This document shows positions 11,458-20,515 of a stretch of 64,000 bases of DNA, piece by piece. The notes under the pieces were generated by a model. The model was given only the letters and a program-made list of their open reading frames with translations, ran no database searches and had not been told where the DNA came from. Position numbers and translations under genes: made by a program. This stretch comes from Asparagopsis taxiformis (Eukaryota > Rhodophyta > Florideophyceae > Bonnemaisoniales > Bonnemaisoniaceae). The stretch is from positions 1-64,000 of the forward strand of contig JALQPE010000031.1 in NCBI GenBank assembly GCA_030407315.1, in the 5' to 3' direction. Every line of letters begins with the position of its first letter. Within the stretch, counting starts at the first letter, position 1.

Positions 11458-11617
11458 TGTCGGATGATCAATCCGTTATTTCCGCGCCGTGTCCACAGCG
11501 AGCCTACGTTGTCGGATGATCATACCACTAGCTGTAAGCACTAACTCCACAGTATTTATACGCCGCCGATCACGCCGACGACAATAAAGTTATGTATCAT
11601 CGTCTTCCTAGACAACA
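11458..11617 (+). repeat. copia 3' LTR
   Basis: Begins TGTCGGATGATCA after a GC-rich purine-containing tract and ends about CCTAGACAACA. It holds a TATA-like TATTTATA at 11553-11560 and AATAAA at 11583-11588. The first 13 bp recur at 11512 inside the LTR. Boundaries are judged from TG...CA only, because no second LTR copy is present. Confidence 0.55.
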
Positions 11618-11701
11618 ATGCTGGCTGTTATGATCTGACGGGCAATAGCAGCGTTTTTTCGGAATGGTTTAGCTTCTTCAGCCGATGCGGTAGGGCGGAG
11701 G

Positions 11702-11892
11702 CTATGGGATTGCTCCCAGGGTATCCTCTATGTCGCGTATTATGAAAAAATCGGTCAGGGCGTTTCTCCGTTTGGTGTAGTTCGTCTCAGTCAATGTGGG
11801 GAGGGTTGAGTTGATGTGACCAATAGGTGTGACTTCGTAGTCACGGTTTTGGGTTTCAGGCAATAGTGGATTTGTATTTGACGACTGTGCCA
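11702..11892 (-). pseudogene. copia-like gag N-terminal fragment, split from its LTR
   Basis: An ATG at 11892 starts a frame reading MAQSSNTNPLL and later TLTETNYTKRRNALTDFF, which resembles the start of copia gag proteins, then stops at 11702. Its leader runs rightward to 12029, is cut by the Harbinger element, and resumes at 20201 toward a primer-binding site and LTR at 20256-20515. The 3' remainder is missing next to the LTR of the left copia element. Confidence 0.5.
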
Positions 11893-12029
11893 TGTTATAG
11901 GTGTCGCTGTGTTGAGTTTCACTGTCTTCTGTTTCTGAAAGTTGGGCGCAGCGCCACAATTCTGACCAGATACTGGCTGTGACTCGGTAGCGGAGCCTCT
12001 TGGCTCGGGCTGTTTCGAATGGTGTCGGT

Positions 12030-12032
12030 ATT
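12030..12032. other. Harbinger left target-site duplication (ATT)
   Basis: ATT directly precedes AGACGAATTC and reappears at 20198-20200 after the right arm. Three bases match the family rule but are weak evidence alone. Confidence 0.5.
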
Positions 12033-12840
12033 AGACGAATTCTGGAGTTCCCATATGGGAATATACGGAAATGGCATGGGAATTTTGTGCGCATGGCTGG
12101 GCAGAGGGAGCGGTGTTCGCACGGAGCCTTTGTTTATCACACGCTGCCCAGGGAGCATGTGCAAACCTTACAGTAAAGACAAATGGCATGAATAGTTTTA
12201 GGAATTGTGTTACGGTGATTTCAATGCTAAGTAAAAGAGTCACGGTTCTTCGTGCACTCGTAACGCGTCAAGTGAAAGACAGTTGTCTCGAAATCTCGAC
12301 TCTGGGATATGAGCTCGTATCTCAACGAGATCGTGTGCGGATGTAGCTACATACAGCGTTCAGATGACATACGCTGCGGGCAGCCACGCAGGATGTTTCA
12401 CATCAACCTTCTATCTACTTCATCACTCCAATCATTTTCTGCTTTGAAGTGGCCCAGATACCAGTGCAGCTACATTGGTCGTGATTATCGTAGCTGCATT
12501 GTCTGTGTCATTCTTTCGCAATCGAAAGGCGCAAGTCGGAAACCGCAAGTTCACAGCACAATGGCGCTATCTTGAATCAAACAATAGAAATGCACTGCGT
12601 TTATGAGACAGACAACAAGGCGAATATTGTACACGAAAAAGAAGCCAGCACATCGCGTGTGGAGGGTACATCTCATCGTGCAATTTGCCACCAATCTAAG
12701 ATATGAACTGCATATACCAACGAGCTTTTCGAAGAGTGACGGCTGCACAGAAAAAACAAACCCCTGCAGTCGAAACTACCCGACGATAGTCGATGATGTG
12801 AAGGATGCAGAGAAAGGTGTGACAGACAGGTACGAATGCA
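12033..12840. repeat. Harbinger left terminal inverted repeat
   Basis: About 808 bp repeated in inverse orientation at 19398-20197. The repeat fades after GACAGACAGGTAC. The one difference I see is six A's at 12751-12756 against five T's at 19475-19479. A 91-codon open frame inside it is present in both arms and shows no recognisable motif. Confidence 0.9.
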
Positions 12841-13118
12841 AGAAGAAATAAATTTTCCCTAGCTGCAGTGTGACATGATGCAGTTGTGGCTAAAATATAT
12901 CAGCCGGAATCAGCTCGGAAGGAAGTTACTTGGGTGATAGGATGGAGTTGTACCAATTTTGCATCTTGAGTATTTGAGAAACTGTTGGAACCCGTTCATG
13001 TTCTATCTGGAAGTAAAGTGCGCAATTTTTCTTGTGTGATTGCGGAAGTTTATTCGAAAGGAGTGAAATCATAAGATTGGCTGCAAACGGAACGTTAACT
13101 TCAAATCTGCTTGCGCAA

Positions 13119-14275
13119 ATGACAAGAGCCAGGACACAAAGAGAACATACCCTGAAAAGGTCCAGAATGAAAGTAGGGTTATGTCTATTGGCGTACTACC
13201 GAAGTAGGAACCTCGACGAAGAAATCATCCCTCGTTTGTTGTTGCATGACGCATCACTAGAGTACAGCGATTACTTGCTCCGAAAGGATCTGAAAGCAGA
13301 GATTTTCTCATCAAGTTTCAACTTGGGAGAGTTGGATGATTATGAATGTTTCCGCAGGTTTCGTTTTTTGGAAAAGTAGAAATGAGAGATATACTACGTG
13401 GAATTAGATGGGACAATATTTCGTTCGTAACAGAGAGAGGGGGATATAGAGCGTCAGGTATGGAGGGTTTTTGCATCCTATTGCGAAGACTAAGCTCACC
13501 ATGCAGGTGGAAAGACTTAGAAAAGGAGTTCTTCAGATCTTCTACCGCGCTCTGTGAAATCTTTTACCATGTACTTGAAGTTTTCTACCAAGAGTATCAC
13601 CATTTGGTAACATCATACCACTCTTCATTTATAAGATCGAGAAGTGAAATGTACGCATCCAAAATATTCGAAACTGGAGCTCCCCTGGATAGTTGCATTG
13701 GTTTCATTGATGGTAGTAACCTATACATTTGCAAGCCGAAGGGTAATATGCAACGCGCAACGTACAATGGTCACAAACGTCGCAATTGCTTCAAATTTCA
13801 GGCTATGACCCTGCCGGATGGTCTTATGTTCCATGTTTATGGTCCTGTGGAAGGCAGAAGGCATGATTTAACTATGTTCAGGAACTCCGGCATCGAGCAA
13901 TGTTTACAAGATAGTCTCTTAATCAATGGAAGGCAGTTCTATGTGTACGCAGATTCTGCATATATTTTGCGACCGTACATGATGGTTGGCTTTCGTGGCG
14001 CAGACTTGGGAGAGGAAGAGACCTTGTTTAATCGTCGAATGTCTTCTGCCCGTATGTCAGTGGAATGGGCATTCAAAGAAGTCAAGAAGTACTTCTCGCA
14101 TCTTGATCATCAACGTAAACTAAGGGTGGGAATGTCGTCAGTTGGTTTATGGTACACCTGTGCATGTATATTGACTAACTTCCACACTTGCATTTATAGA
14201 TCGCAAGCAAGTCGTTATTTCGACTGCAGTCCTCCAGCAATTCACGAATACATTGCTTTACGACCGTTTTCTTAA
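13119..14275 (+). CDS. HARBI1-type Harbinger transposase (one frame break)
   Basis: DDE nuclease of the PIF/Harbinger family, which cuts at TIRs and pairs with the Myb-like partner encoded at 17574. The N-terminal part (first in-frame ATG at 13119) ends at a stop at 13377-13379; the rest continues in the -1 frame to 14275. Catalytic blocks are intact: CIGFIDGSNLYICKP (first Asp), YADSAYILRPYMM (second Asp) and FNRRMSSARMSVEWAF (Glu). The break lies at six T's (13364-13369); one more T gives a continuous frame reading FRFFGKVEMRDIL. The alternative is programmed -1 slippage on T-TTT-TTG. If intact it would be about 385 residues, near the family norm. Confidence 0.8.
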
Positions 14276-14681
14276 TACCTGCGAAGGTTTGGTTAAACTT
14301 CTCAGAGAAAAATTGGCAATCCTTCAAACGGTAGGAAGCAGAGTAAACATTTACTCACACTCGCGGACCATCTAGCGCTGCAGTACGGAGCATTTGGAGT
14401 AGACCAGATTTCAGAATAGACGCATCTGATTCTCTATCGTCCTCGTTCTCACTGTTTTCGTCTGCATGGACATTATCCACGCTACTAAATTTGCACCTGT
14501 CCCGCAGGAACCAAGCTCTGCACCGTCTCACCATCCCGGTCCGCCGATGATTTTACGCCAACTTGTCCTCGCCCCGATTTCTACTCTTCCGTCGCAAATC
14601 CACGTCAACAAACAAGCCAACATTTACCCTCGCACACACACACACACAATTTTATCTACCACTCTATCGCGACATCCCCCA
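14276..14681. other. Spacer inside Harbinger with CA microsatellite
   Basis: Downstream of the transposase stop. It contains a short CA run (about 14632-14647) and no supported gene. It is the probable left junction between transposon sequence and captured cargo, as GC content rises from about 14690 onward. Confidence 0.4.
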
Positions 14682-15764
14682 CTACCAGCACGGTTCCGTC
14701 GAGCCAATCGCCGTGCCGAGCTTGATAAGCTCCTCCCCGCCCGTACCGGCGCTGGAATCCCAGTCGGTGAGCGGCGGCAACGCCTGCGTGCACAAGTTCA
14801 TGATCACGTCCTTCCTAAACGCCAAGCAGTAACTACTCCCGCCATACTCAAAGTATCCCAACTCGTCGCCCTTGGCCACTGTATCGTTCCTCTTAACCGA
14901 CAGCACATTGCTCGAAATCTCTGACATGCCCAACGCGATAAACCACATCAGCCCGGGTCCGTCCTCCTCTCCCTCACTGTCCGTCGCCCTGATAAAGATG
15001 ATGGCCCGCGTGGTCACATTAGTAATATACCCCTGCGACGAGTCCGGCCCCGAAGGGTCGTCCTCCACCGCCGGCGACTCGGCGTAATACGAGCCCTGCA
15101 CCACCTTCGCTGAAACAATCTCTCTGTTCACCGGGCTGTGCCAAGAATGGTAGTTGCGCGAGCTCAGATACGCCTGATACACCGTGCCGGTTTCAAACTC
15201 CCTCGCCAATACGTTATTGTTCATCATGGTCACCAACGAGTAGGGCTGGTTCTTCGCCCAAAACTTGTCGTGCAATTTCACGTTTTGCTGAAACGCAAAC
15301 GGCGTCGATTCGCATGCGCTGCAGATCACCGAGTTGTCATCCGGGTTGGAAAATGGAGGCATACCCGCCTTGAACGGCCGTTTGAACCATTCGTTCCACG
15401 ATCCGTATCCCCAAGCAGGGTCCGTTACCGACCCCGGATTGTCGTATTCGTGCATGCTCTCCTCGATGCGCGGGTCCAGCATCCACCCGCCGGGGCTGTT
15501 ACCGTTTTCGTCTTTGAAAACATTGAGCGACGCTGTCGATGACAGCAACGTGCACCAGCTGTTCAGAATCGCTCGCAGCTTCTCGTTCACCTCGGCCAGA
15601 AAGTAGTGTATCTTGCCGCTCTCGGTCGCCATCACCCAGTTGAGAATGGTGTTGAGAGGCGCCGCGGCGCTGTTTTCACCGTCGGAATAGGGCGGTGCCT
15701 GTTGCACGACGATGTTCATGCATTGGATCATCTCTTTATAGTCTGATATGTTTACAATCGCCAC
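14682..15764 (-). pseudogene. Phosphatidylserine decarboxylase-like (PsiD-type) gene, 5'-truncated cargo
   Basis: A 360-residue frame matching the soluble phosphatidylserine-decarboxylase-like family that includes fungal PsiD tryptophan decarboxylases. Blocks in order: LNTILNWVMATESGK, ILNSWCTLLSS, WGYGSWNEWFKRPFK, ICSACESTPFAFQQNV, LHDKFWAKNQPYS, GTVYQAYLSSRNYHSWHSPV, VQGSYYAE and, near the C-terminus, EYGGSSYCLAF. GGSS is where such enzymes self-cleave to make the pyruvoyl group. The frame has no ATG before the first conserved block: a TGA lies just upstream, and the first ATG reads MIQCMNIVV. The usual N-terminal part, roughly 90 residues, is absent. It abuts a different coding fragment at about 15765. 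Substrate cannot be told from sequence. Confidence 0.75.
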
Positions 15765-16440
15765 ATATACGATACATCAACGCAACAGAACGAACGCCAG
15801 GTTTACTGGTCATTTGGGTCAACTCTGACCACATGGAAAGAGCGGTCTTAAGAATGACATCACGCTTGGCGTGCGAATTGTCCGACACACGAGCAGCCTC
15901 TCTTGTGCATTCACTGGGCACAATGTTGTACGCGGCCTTGGGCCTGCCCGTTGGGGAGGCACACAGGGTGTCCACTATAGCGCTCAATCGTTCGCGCGGG
16001 CCGGTGAATTCATCAGTGTTCAAAAGCACGAGAAGAAGCTCGATTAAATCCGCCTCGTCGCGACTTTGATGCACGCCGGCATTCTTAAGAATTTGATGCG
16101 CGGCACGCGCGTCGCCCGACCATCGCAGCGAGCGGAAGCGCAGACACAGGTTCTCGGCCACGTCTTGCGGAAACATCGCCACCCAGGACCGGCCCTCGGT
16201 AACAATCATGCGATGGGATAGCGGCGGCACATGCAAAGCGTGATTCAACGCGCAGCGGCGCAGCGAGCATGATGTGAGGCGCAATGCCGGGCGCCACATG
16301 ACTGGGGCTCGACTGCTCGCGCATCCTTGCCGCTGCAGATCGTAGTGAGGTGCACGAATCTGGACGTGCGCGTGTGTGTGCGCTAATTTTGAAAAGACGG
16401 AATTATTTTCAAGTTTGGATCTGCGCTGACGTTTGTTCAC
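15736..16440 (-). pseudogene. PPR-like gene fragment fused upstream of the decarboxylase
   Basis: An open frame on the same strand as the decarboxylase. It has an Arg-rich start (ATG-led from MWRPALRLTS) that could be a mitochondrial presequence, then helical stretches such as GDARAAHQILKNAGV and LKTALSMWSELTQMTSKPG, which resemble pentatricopeptide-like helix pairs (RSVALMYRICG). It runs 29 bp into the decarboxylase frame and ends with a tail (DCKHIRL) that looks like out-of-frame decarboxylase sequence, so the junction is near 15765. The PPR reading is tentative. The composition is GC-rich, unlike the transposase. Confidence 0.4.
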
Positions 16441-16790
16441 CAGCGGCTAGCGCTAGCGCCGTCAAGTCTGCCAACAAGACGCAGAGTGACGTGGGTCATA
16501 TCCAGTCGTGTAGGTCCATGTCTGCCTGCGTGCACCGTCAGTCATTACCAACACTTGACAGCAACGAAGCACAGAAAGACACGACACGACACATCACGTC
16601 GGATACTGGTGCAGTGTCAATCTCAGCACCGCATCTGTGCTCATTGACGCCGCGCCGCGGCAGCACCAGCCCTCAGTACGACAACATTTGTTGTCATCAC
16701 CATCACCAATTAAGGCTCCCCAACGTCATGGCTTGCGTCCCATCACCGTCATAGCGCCAATTGAACAAATTGCCACCACCATCCGAACAA

Positions 16791-17042
16791 ATGAACGCAA
16801 GTTTTGCACCGATCATTTGCGCGGTCCTCTTCGCCACTCTCATTCCACTAATTGCCAGTCTGCCCATCGCATCCGCACATAACCCAGCCCGATATGAACG
16901 TGCTCAAGCTACTCCCCCAATCGCTCCGGGACTCGAGGATATTTTTGACGAAGCTCTGCGCAGTGCCTGGGATCGACTACCGAAGCCTAGGAGGGGCGCG
17001 GCATGCACCTCGCCCCAAACTCCATGTTGTAACATTGCTTGA
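16791..17042 (+). CDS. Putative small secreted protein in cargo
   Basis: Frame of 83 residues with a convincing signal peptide: FAPIICAVLFATLIPLIASL, then a possible cleavage at ASA. The mature part of about 55 residues ends in a Cys cluster (ACTSPQTPCC). It diverges from the PPR-like fragment, with about 350 bp between their starts. No homologue recognised. It may be a captured 5' exon of a longer gene, or chance. Confidence 0.3.
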   Translation: MNASFAPIICAVLFATLIPLIASLPIASAHNPARYERAQATPPIAPGLEDIFDEALRSAWDRLPKPRRGAACTSPQTPCCNIA

Positions 17043-17573
17043 TTCAGCAAACGTAATGTCTTATAGTTGATGCATTTGCTCTTCGTTCCGTCCTGTCCCG
17101 TCTTGTCCAGTTCAGTTCAGCCCATTTCGGCCCCCCGAAGTAACTCCTCAATGCTTGAGGCGACCTTCTCATCGTGTATTTACCCCCAATATTGTCGCCG
17201 CCACAACCAGCACACCAAATCTATCGGTCCCGTTGGTGCCCCACACAGGCATAATGGACCTCGATGCACATTGCACCGTTAAAATTCTATGACTAATGGA
17301 AGAGGAAATGCGCGCTGCAATGAAGGGGAAGATGTCGGGGATAGAGTGAGAGAACGCCAGTTATGTTCTCAGTTTTACGCTTGGACAGCTACAGACAGCG
17401 GAAAATGAGAGAGGGAAAACATACTAGAACTAATTTACTGTATTGCAGAGGTTATTGGGGATGCTCAAGTTCCCGCATGTTTACTTTACATTACTCAGAA
17501 CTTTCTAGAGTCATGGAAAGCTTCCTTCGCTAAAGCAACACTCGGTTTGGCTGCAATACCTTCACCAGATTAT
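17043..17573. other. Spacer inside Harbinger
   Basis: Between cargo and the 3' end of the Myb-like gene. Purine-rich in the middle, no supported gene. Confidence 0.35.
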
Positions 17574-19091
17574 CTAATCATGAAACCTCTTGAACATCAT
17601 TTCGCGAAAAGCGCGCCGGTCTTCCGCGTCTTCTTTTTCTCTAATCAATTGAGCTTCCATACGATTTTTGCGCTCTTCAGCGTCCAGACGATCCCTTTCT
17701 ATTTTCGCCGCCAACTTCTTCTCCTCAAACTCCAATTTCTTGTGTTCTAGTTCTAGCTCAGCAGTCGACGATTTACCTTTTTCGATCTCAGCGTTTAACT
17801 TGTCCCTTTCCAGCGCCAATATATCCCTTTCATGCTGCAATCGATCTTCACGCTGTCGGGACTCCACTTCGGCTCTCCTGATTTCCATGGTAAGTCTCTT
17901 TGCCTCTCTTTCGTCTTGACGTTTTGCAAGAGCATTCCGGTTCTCTTCAGAGTTATCTAACGCATGAAATAGTACCGAAAGTGTATCCGGTTCTCTTACC
18001 CGTTTCACTACTCTCCTGTTCGAAATGTCCATTTCCAAATCACCTTCTACATTGCCTTTCTTTCCTCGTTCATCCTCCCGTTCTGATGCTCCCTGCCTTT
18101 CGCTACTCCCGGCATCACTTATTGCCATGTTTCTCACAGCCTGTGAACGCCTTCTCATCGCCATTTCACACGCCTCGGTGCCTCCAAGCTCTAATTCATC
18201 CCTTCGCCTCACATCTTCTTCATGTCTTGCCTTTCTTTCGGCCTTCCTTGCTTCTACTTCTTCCAAAATTCTGCGGCATACGACGATTAGTCTTTCCTGT
18301 AACTCATCATGGCAATCATCTCCTATCGTTCCATTTCTAAACCGATCCATGTTCTTACTGAAACGTTCCTTACAATGCGACATATCTGTCTTCCATACTT
18401 GAACAGTCCCACGATGTCTTCTACCGCGATTACTATTCCTGGTTTCTATGTCTTCTCTCACTGTGTTTCTGAATTCTGTTGACGAATTCAAGCATGATGC
18501 AACAGTCTCAAAAGCCGCTTGCACCTTTCCTCTATTGCATACATGTGCATTCTGCTTTAGCACTTCTTCCATTAGCAGAAAATCCATTTCACCATTGAAG
18601 CGTCGTTGTGCTCTACGCCTTTGAGATTGTGAAATCACAGGTAAGACTTCTTTTCCACTATCATCTTCTGATCCACTGATTATGTCATTACTTAGTACAT
18701 TCTTTTGACTTTTTGCGTCATTTCTTGTTGCAATTGGAGTTTGTGAAGGCAAAAAGCTGTCTCCGCTGCTTCCAACCCTTGGACGGAGCCTTAATGCATC
18801 TCTTTTTTCATTTTTGTCGGTTCTTGAATCAAATATAGTTGTAAAAGGAGCTTTATCATTCCATTCAATTACTTGCACACCAATGGATGCAACATTCTCA
18901 TCCTCAAATTGTATGCCACTCTCTCTGTACAATTTTTCTTGTTCTCCTAGTCCATCACCTTGTCCCGCCACCTCCACATGCCCGTATACATTTCCATTTT
19001 CCATCAGTACGGAACCATCAAAATGAGAGTCGTTATCATCCTGATTCAAAAGTTCGGTAACTCTCAGGGATCCTGCGTTTCTTCTTTCCAT
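17574..19091 (-). CDS. Harbinger Myb/SANT-like DNA-binding protein with coiled coil
   Basis: ATG at 19091, 505 residues. The N-terminal third is acidic and Ser-rich. A Myb/SANT-like tri-helix domain lies around residues 165-255 (FNGEMDFLLMEEVLKQ, GKVQAAFETVASCLN, VWKTDMSHCKERFSKNM, with spaced Trp/aromatics). The C-terminal 120 residues form a long charged coiled coil (EREAKRL..., LEFEEKKLAAKIERDRLDAE). Harbinger elements typically encode such a protein, which binds transposon ends and imports the nuclease. It converges with the transposase gene. The frame is intact, which supports recent activity. Confidence 0.75.
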   Translation of the reverse strand: MERRNAGSLRVTELLNQDDNDSHFDGSVLMENGNVYGHVEVAGQGDGLGEQEKLYRESGIQFEDENVASIGVQVIEWNDKAPFTTIFDSRTDKNEKRDALRLRPRVGSSGDSFLPSQTPIATRNDAKSQKNVLSNDIISGSEDDSGKEVLPVISQSQRRRAQRRFNGEMDFLLMEEVLKQNAHVCNRGKVQAAFETVASCLNSSTEFRNTVREDIETRNSNRGRRHRGTVQVWKTDMSHCKERFSKNMDRFRNGTIGDDCHDELQERLIVVCRRILEEVEARKAERKARHEEDVRRRDELELGGTEACEMAMRRRSQAVRNMAISDAGSSERQGASEREDERGKKGNVEGDLEMDISNRRVVKRVREPDTLSVLFHALDNSEENRNALAKRQDEREAKRLTMEIRRAEVESRQREDRLQHERDILALERDKLNAEIEKGKSSTAELELEHKKLEFEEKKLAAKIERDRLDAEERKNRMEAQLIREKEDAEDRRAFREMMFKRFHD

Positions 19092-19397
19092 TCCTTTGCA
19101 ATGATGAGCCTCTTTTCAACACGTACTAGCTCTCAACCCCTCTCTCTTTATATGTTCCTGTCTATGAAAGCCTCTGCTAACACTTTCCTTCAATGGAAAA
19201 TGATATAATTGATAAACTTCTAGTGCTCTGTTGTATTCCATTCTCTCCCCTGAAACACCATTTTACTCCTCACTCAGTGATGGGCTGGGACTACACCACT
19301 TTCAATCGTGATTCGAGATCAATTGCACTTATAATACATTTCGTTAGGCTTAATTTCGATCCAGGACACATGCGAGAACTTCCCTCTGCTTTCATTT

Positions 19398-20197
19398 GTA
19401 CCTGTCTGTCACACCTTTCTCTGCATCCTTCACATCATCGACTATCGTCGGGTAGTTTCGACTGCAGGGGTTTGTTTTTCTGTGCAGCCGTCACTCTTCG
19501 AAAAGCTCGTTGGTATATGCAGTTCATATCTTAGATTGGTGGCAAATTGCACGATGAGATGTACCCTCCACACGCGATGTGCTGGCTTCTTTTTCGTGTA
19601 CAATATTCGCCTTGTTGTCTGTCTCATAAACGCAGTGCATTTCTATTGTTTGATTCAAGATAGCGCCATTGTGCTGTGAACTTGCGGTTTCCGACTTGCG
19701 CCTTTCGATTGCGAAAGAATGACACAGACAATGCAGCTACGATAATCACGACCAATGTAGCTGCACTGGTATCTGGGCCACTTCAAAGCAGAAAATGATT
19801 GGAGTGATGAAGTAGATAGAAGGTTGATGTGAAACATCCTGCGTGGCTGCCCGCAGCGTATGTCATCTGAACGCTGTATGTAGCTACATCCGCACACGAT
19901 CTCGTTGAGATACGAGCTCATATCCCAGAGTCGAGATTTCGAGACAACTGTCTTTCACTTGACGCGTTACGAGTGCACGAAGAACCGTGACTCTTTTACT
20001 TAGCATTGAAATCACCGTAACACAATTCCTAAAACTATTCATGCCATTTGTCTTTACTGTAAGGTTTGCACATGCTCCCTGGGCAGCGTGTGATAAACAA
20101 AGGCTCCGTGCGAACACCGCTCCCTCTGCCCAGCCATGCGCACAAAATTCCCATGCCATTTCCGTATATTCCCATATGGGAACTCCAGAATTCGTCT
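19398..20197. repeat. Harbinger right terminal inverted repeat
   Basis: Inverse copy of 12033-12840, ending AGAATTCGTCT with the ATT duplication beyond. Apparent open frames inside mirror those of the left arm. Confidence 0.9.
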
Positions 20198-20255
20198 ATT
20201 GTGGGTGAGTGTGATCGTTGCGGAGCCCAGGCTCTACGCTGTGTTGGTAGTCGTG

Positions 20256-20270
20256 ACTGGGTCCATAACC
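20256..20270 (-). other. copia primer-binding site, half-tRNA-iMet type
   Basis: On the minus strand GGTTATGGACCCAGT directly follows the LTR end CACA. It is complementary, apart from one base, to the anticodon-stem sequence of initiator tRNA-Met (TGGGCCCATAACC), the primer arrangement known for Drosophila copia. Confidence 0.65.
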
Positions 20271-20515
20271 TGTGATTCCCATAACTCGTTTATTCTTTCT
20301 CACCTGATCACTGCACTCGGTTATTATAGTCTTGTGCCGCTCTCCGTGAACGGCGGCGTGTGTGTGACAGTCTGTCTCTACTTGTCTTATTGTCTGTAGT
20401 ATGTTTAGGGGGTTCAGTGTGCGTAGTGGCGGTACGTGCGCAGTGAAGGGCGGTGGCCGTGTTGTAGCAATTAATCCACTTCGCCGAAGAGTCTTTAGCA
20501 CAGTGGCATTGTACA
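20271..20515 (-). repeat. copia LTR (5' LTR of the Harbinger-split element)
   Basis: Read on the minus strand it starts TGTACAATGCCACTG and ends GGGAATCACA, immediately before the primer-binding site. No second copy is in the window, so the outer border is inferred from TG...CA. The gag fragment at 11702-11892 belongs to it. Confidence 0.55.

Larger units (their letters stand above)
6690..11617 (+). mobile_element. Ty1/copia retrotransposon, frame-broken, with 3' LTR
   Basis: The copia gene order is recognisable: gag, protease, integrase, reverse transcriptase, RNase H, then an LTR at 11458-11617. No matching 5' LTR or primer site is visible upstream of gag; the 43-bp repeat lies there instead, so the 5' end is lost or replaced. 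Coding sequence is very rich in C and A on the plus strand. The reading frame breaks many times, often where one base is missing from a homopolymer. Even with that allowance the integrase has lost a catalytic Asp, so this copy is probably dead. Confidence 0.85.
12033..20197. mobile_element. 8.2-kb Harbinger DNA transposon with long TIRs and cargo
   Basis: Long inverted arms (12033-12840 and 19398-20197), beginning AGACGAATTCTGG and ending CCAGAATTCGTCT, flank the two genes typical of Harbinger elements: a HARBI1-type DDE nuclease at the left and a Myb-like DNA-binding protein at the right, facing each other. A 3-bp duplication, ATT, lies immediately outside (12030-12032 and 20198-20200), the expected TSD length. 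Between the genes are about 3 kb of GC-richer sequence unlike the transposon genes: a decarboxylase-like fragment, a possible PPR-like fragment and a small secreted-type ORF. The arms look identical apart from an A-run length, so the insertion is recent. Confidence 0.8.

Noticed and set aside
12071..12346. 91-codon frame present in both Harbinger arms
   Set aside because: Identical in the two arms simply because the arms are copies; no motif or codon signature beyond that.
14466..14924. Plus-strand frames opposite the decarboxylase
   Set aside because: They overlap conserved decarboxylase coding sequence on the other strand and contain simple repeats.
17668..18402. Plus-strand Ser/Leu-rich frames
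   Set aside because: Antisense to the Glu/Arg-rich coiled coil of the Myb-like gene; such mirrors are expected.
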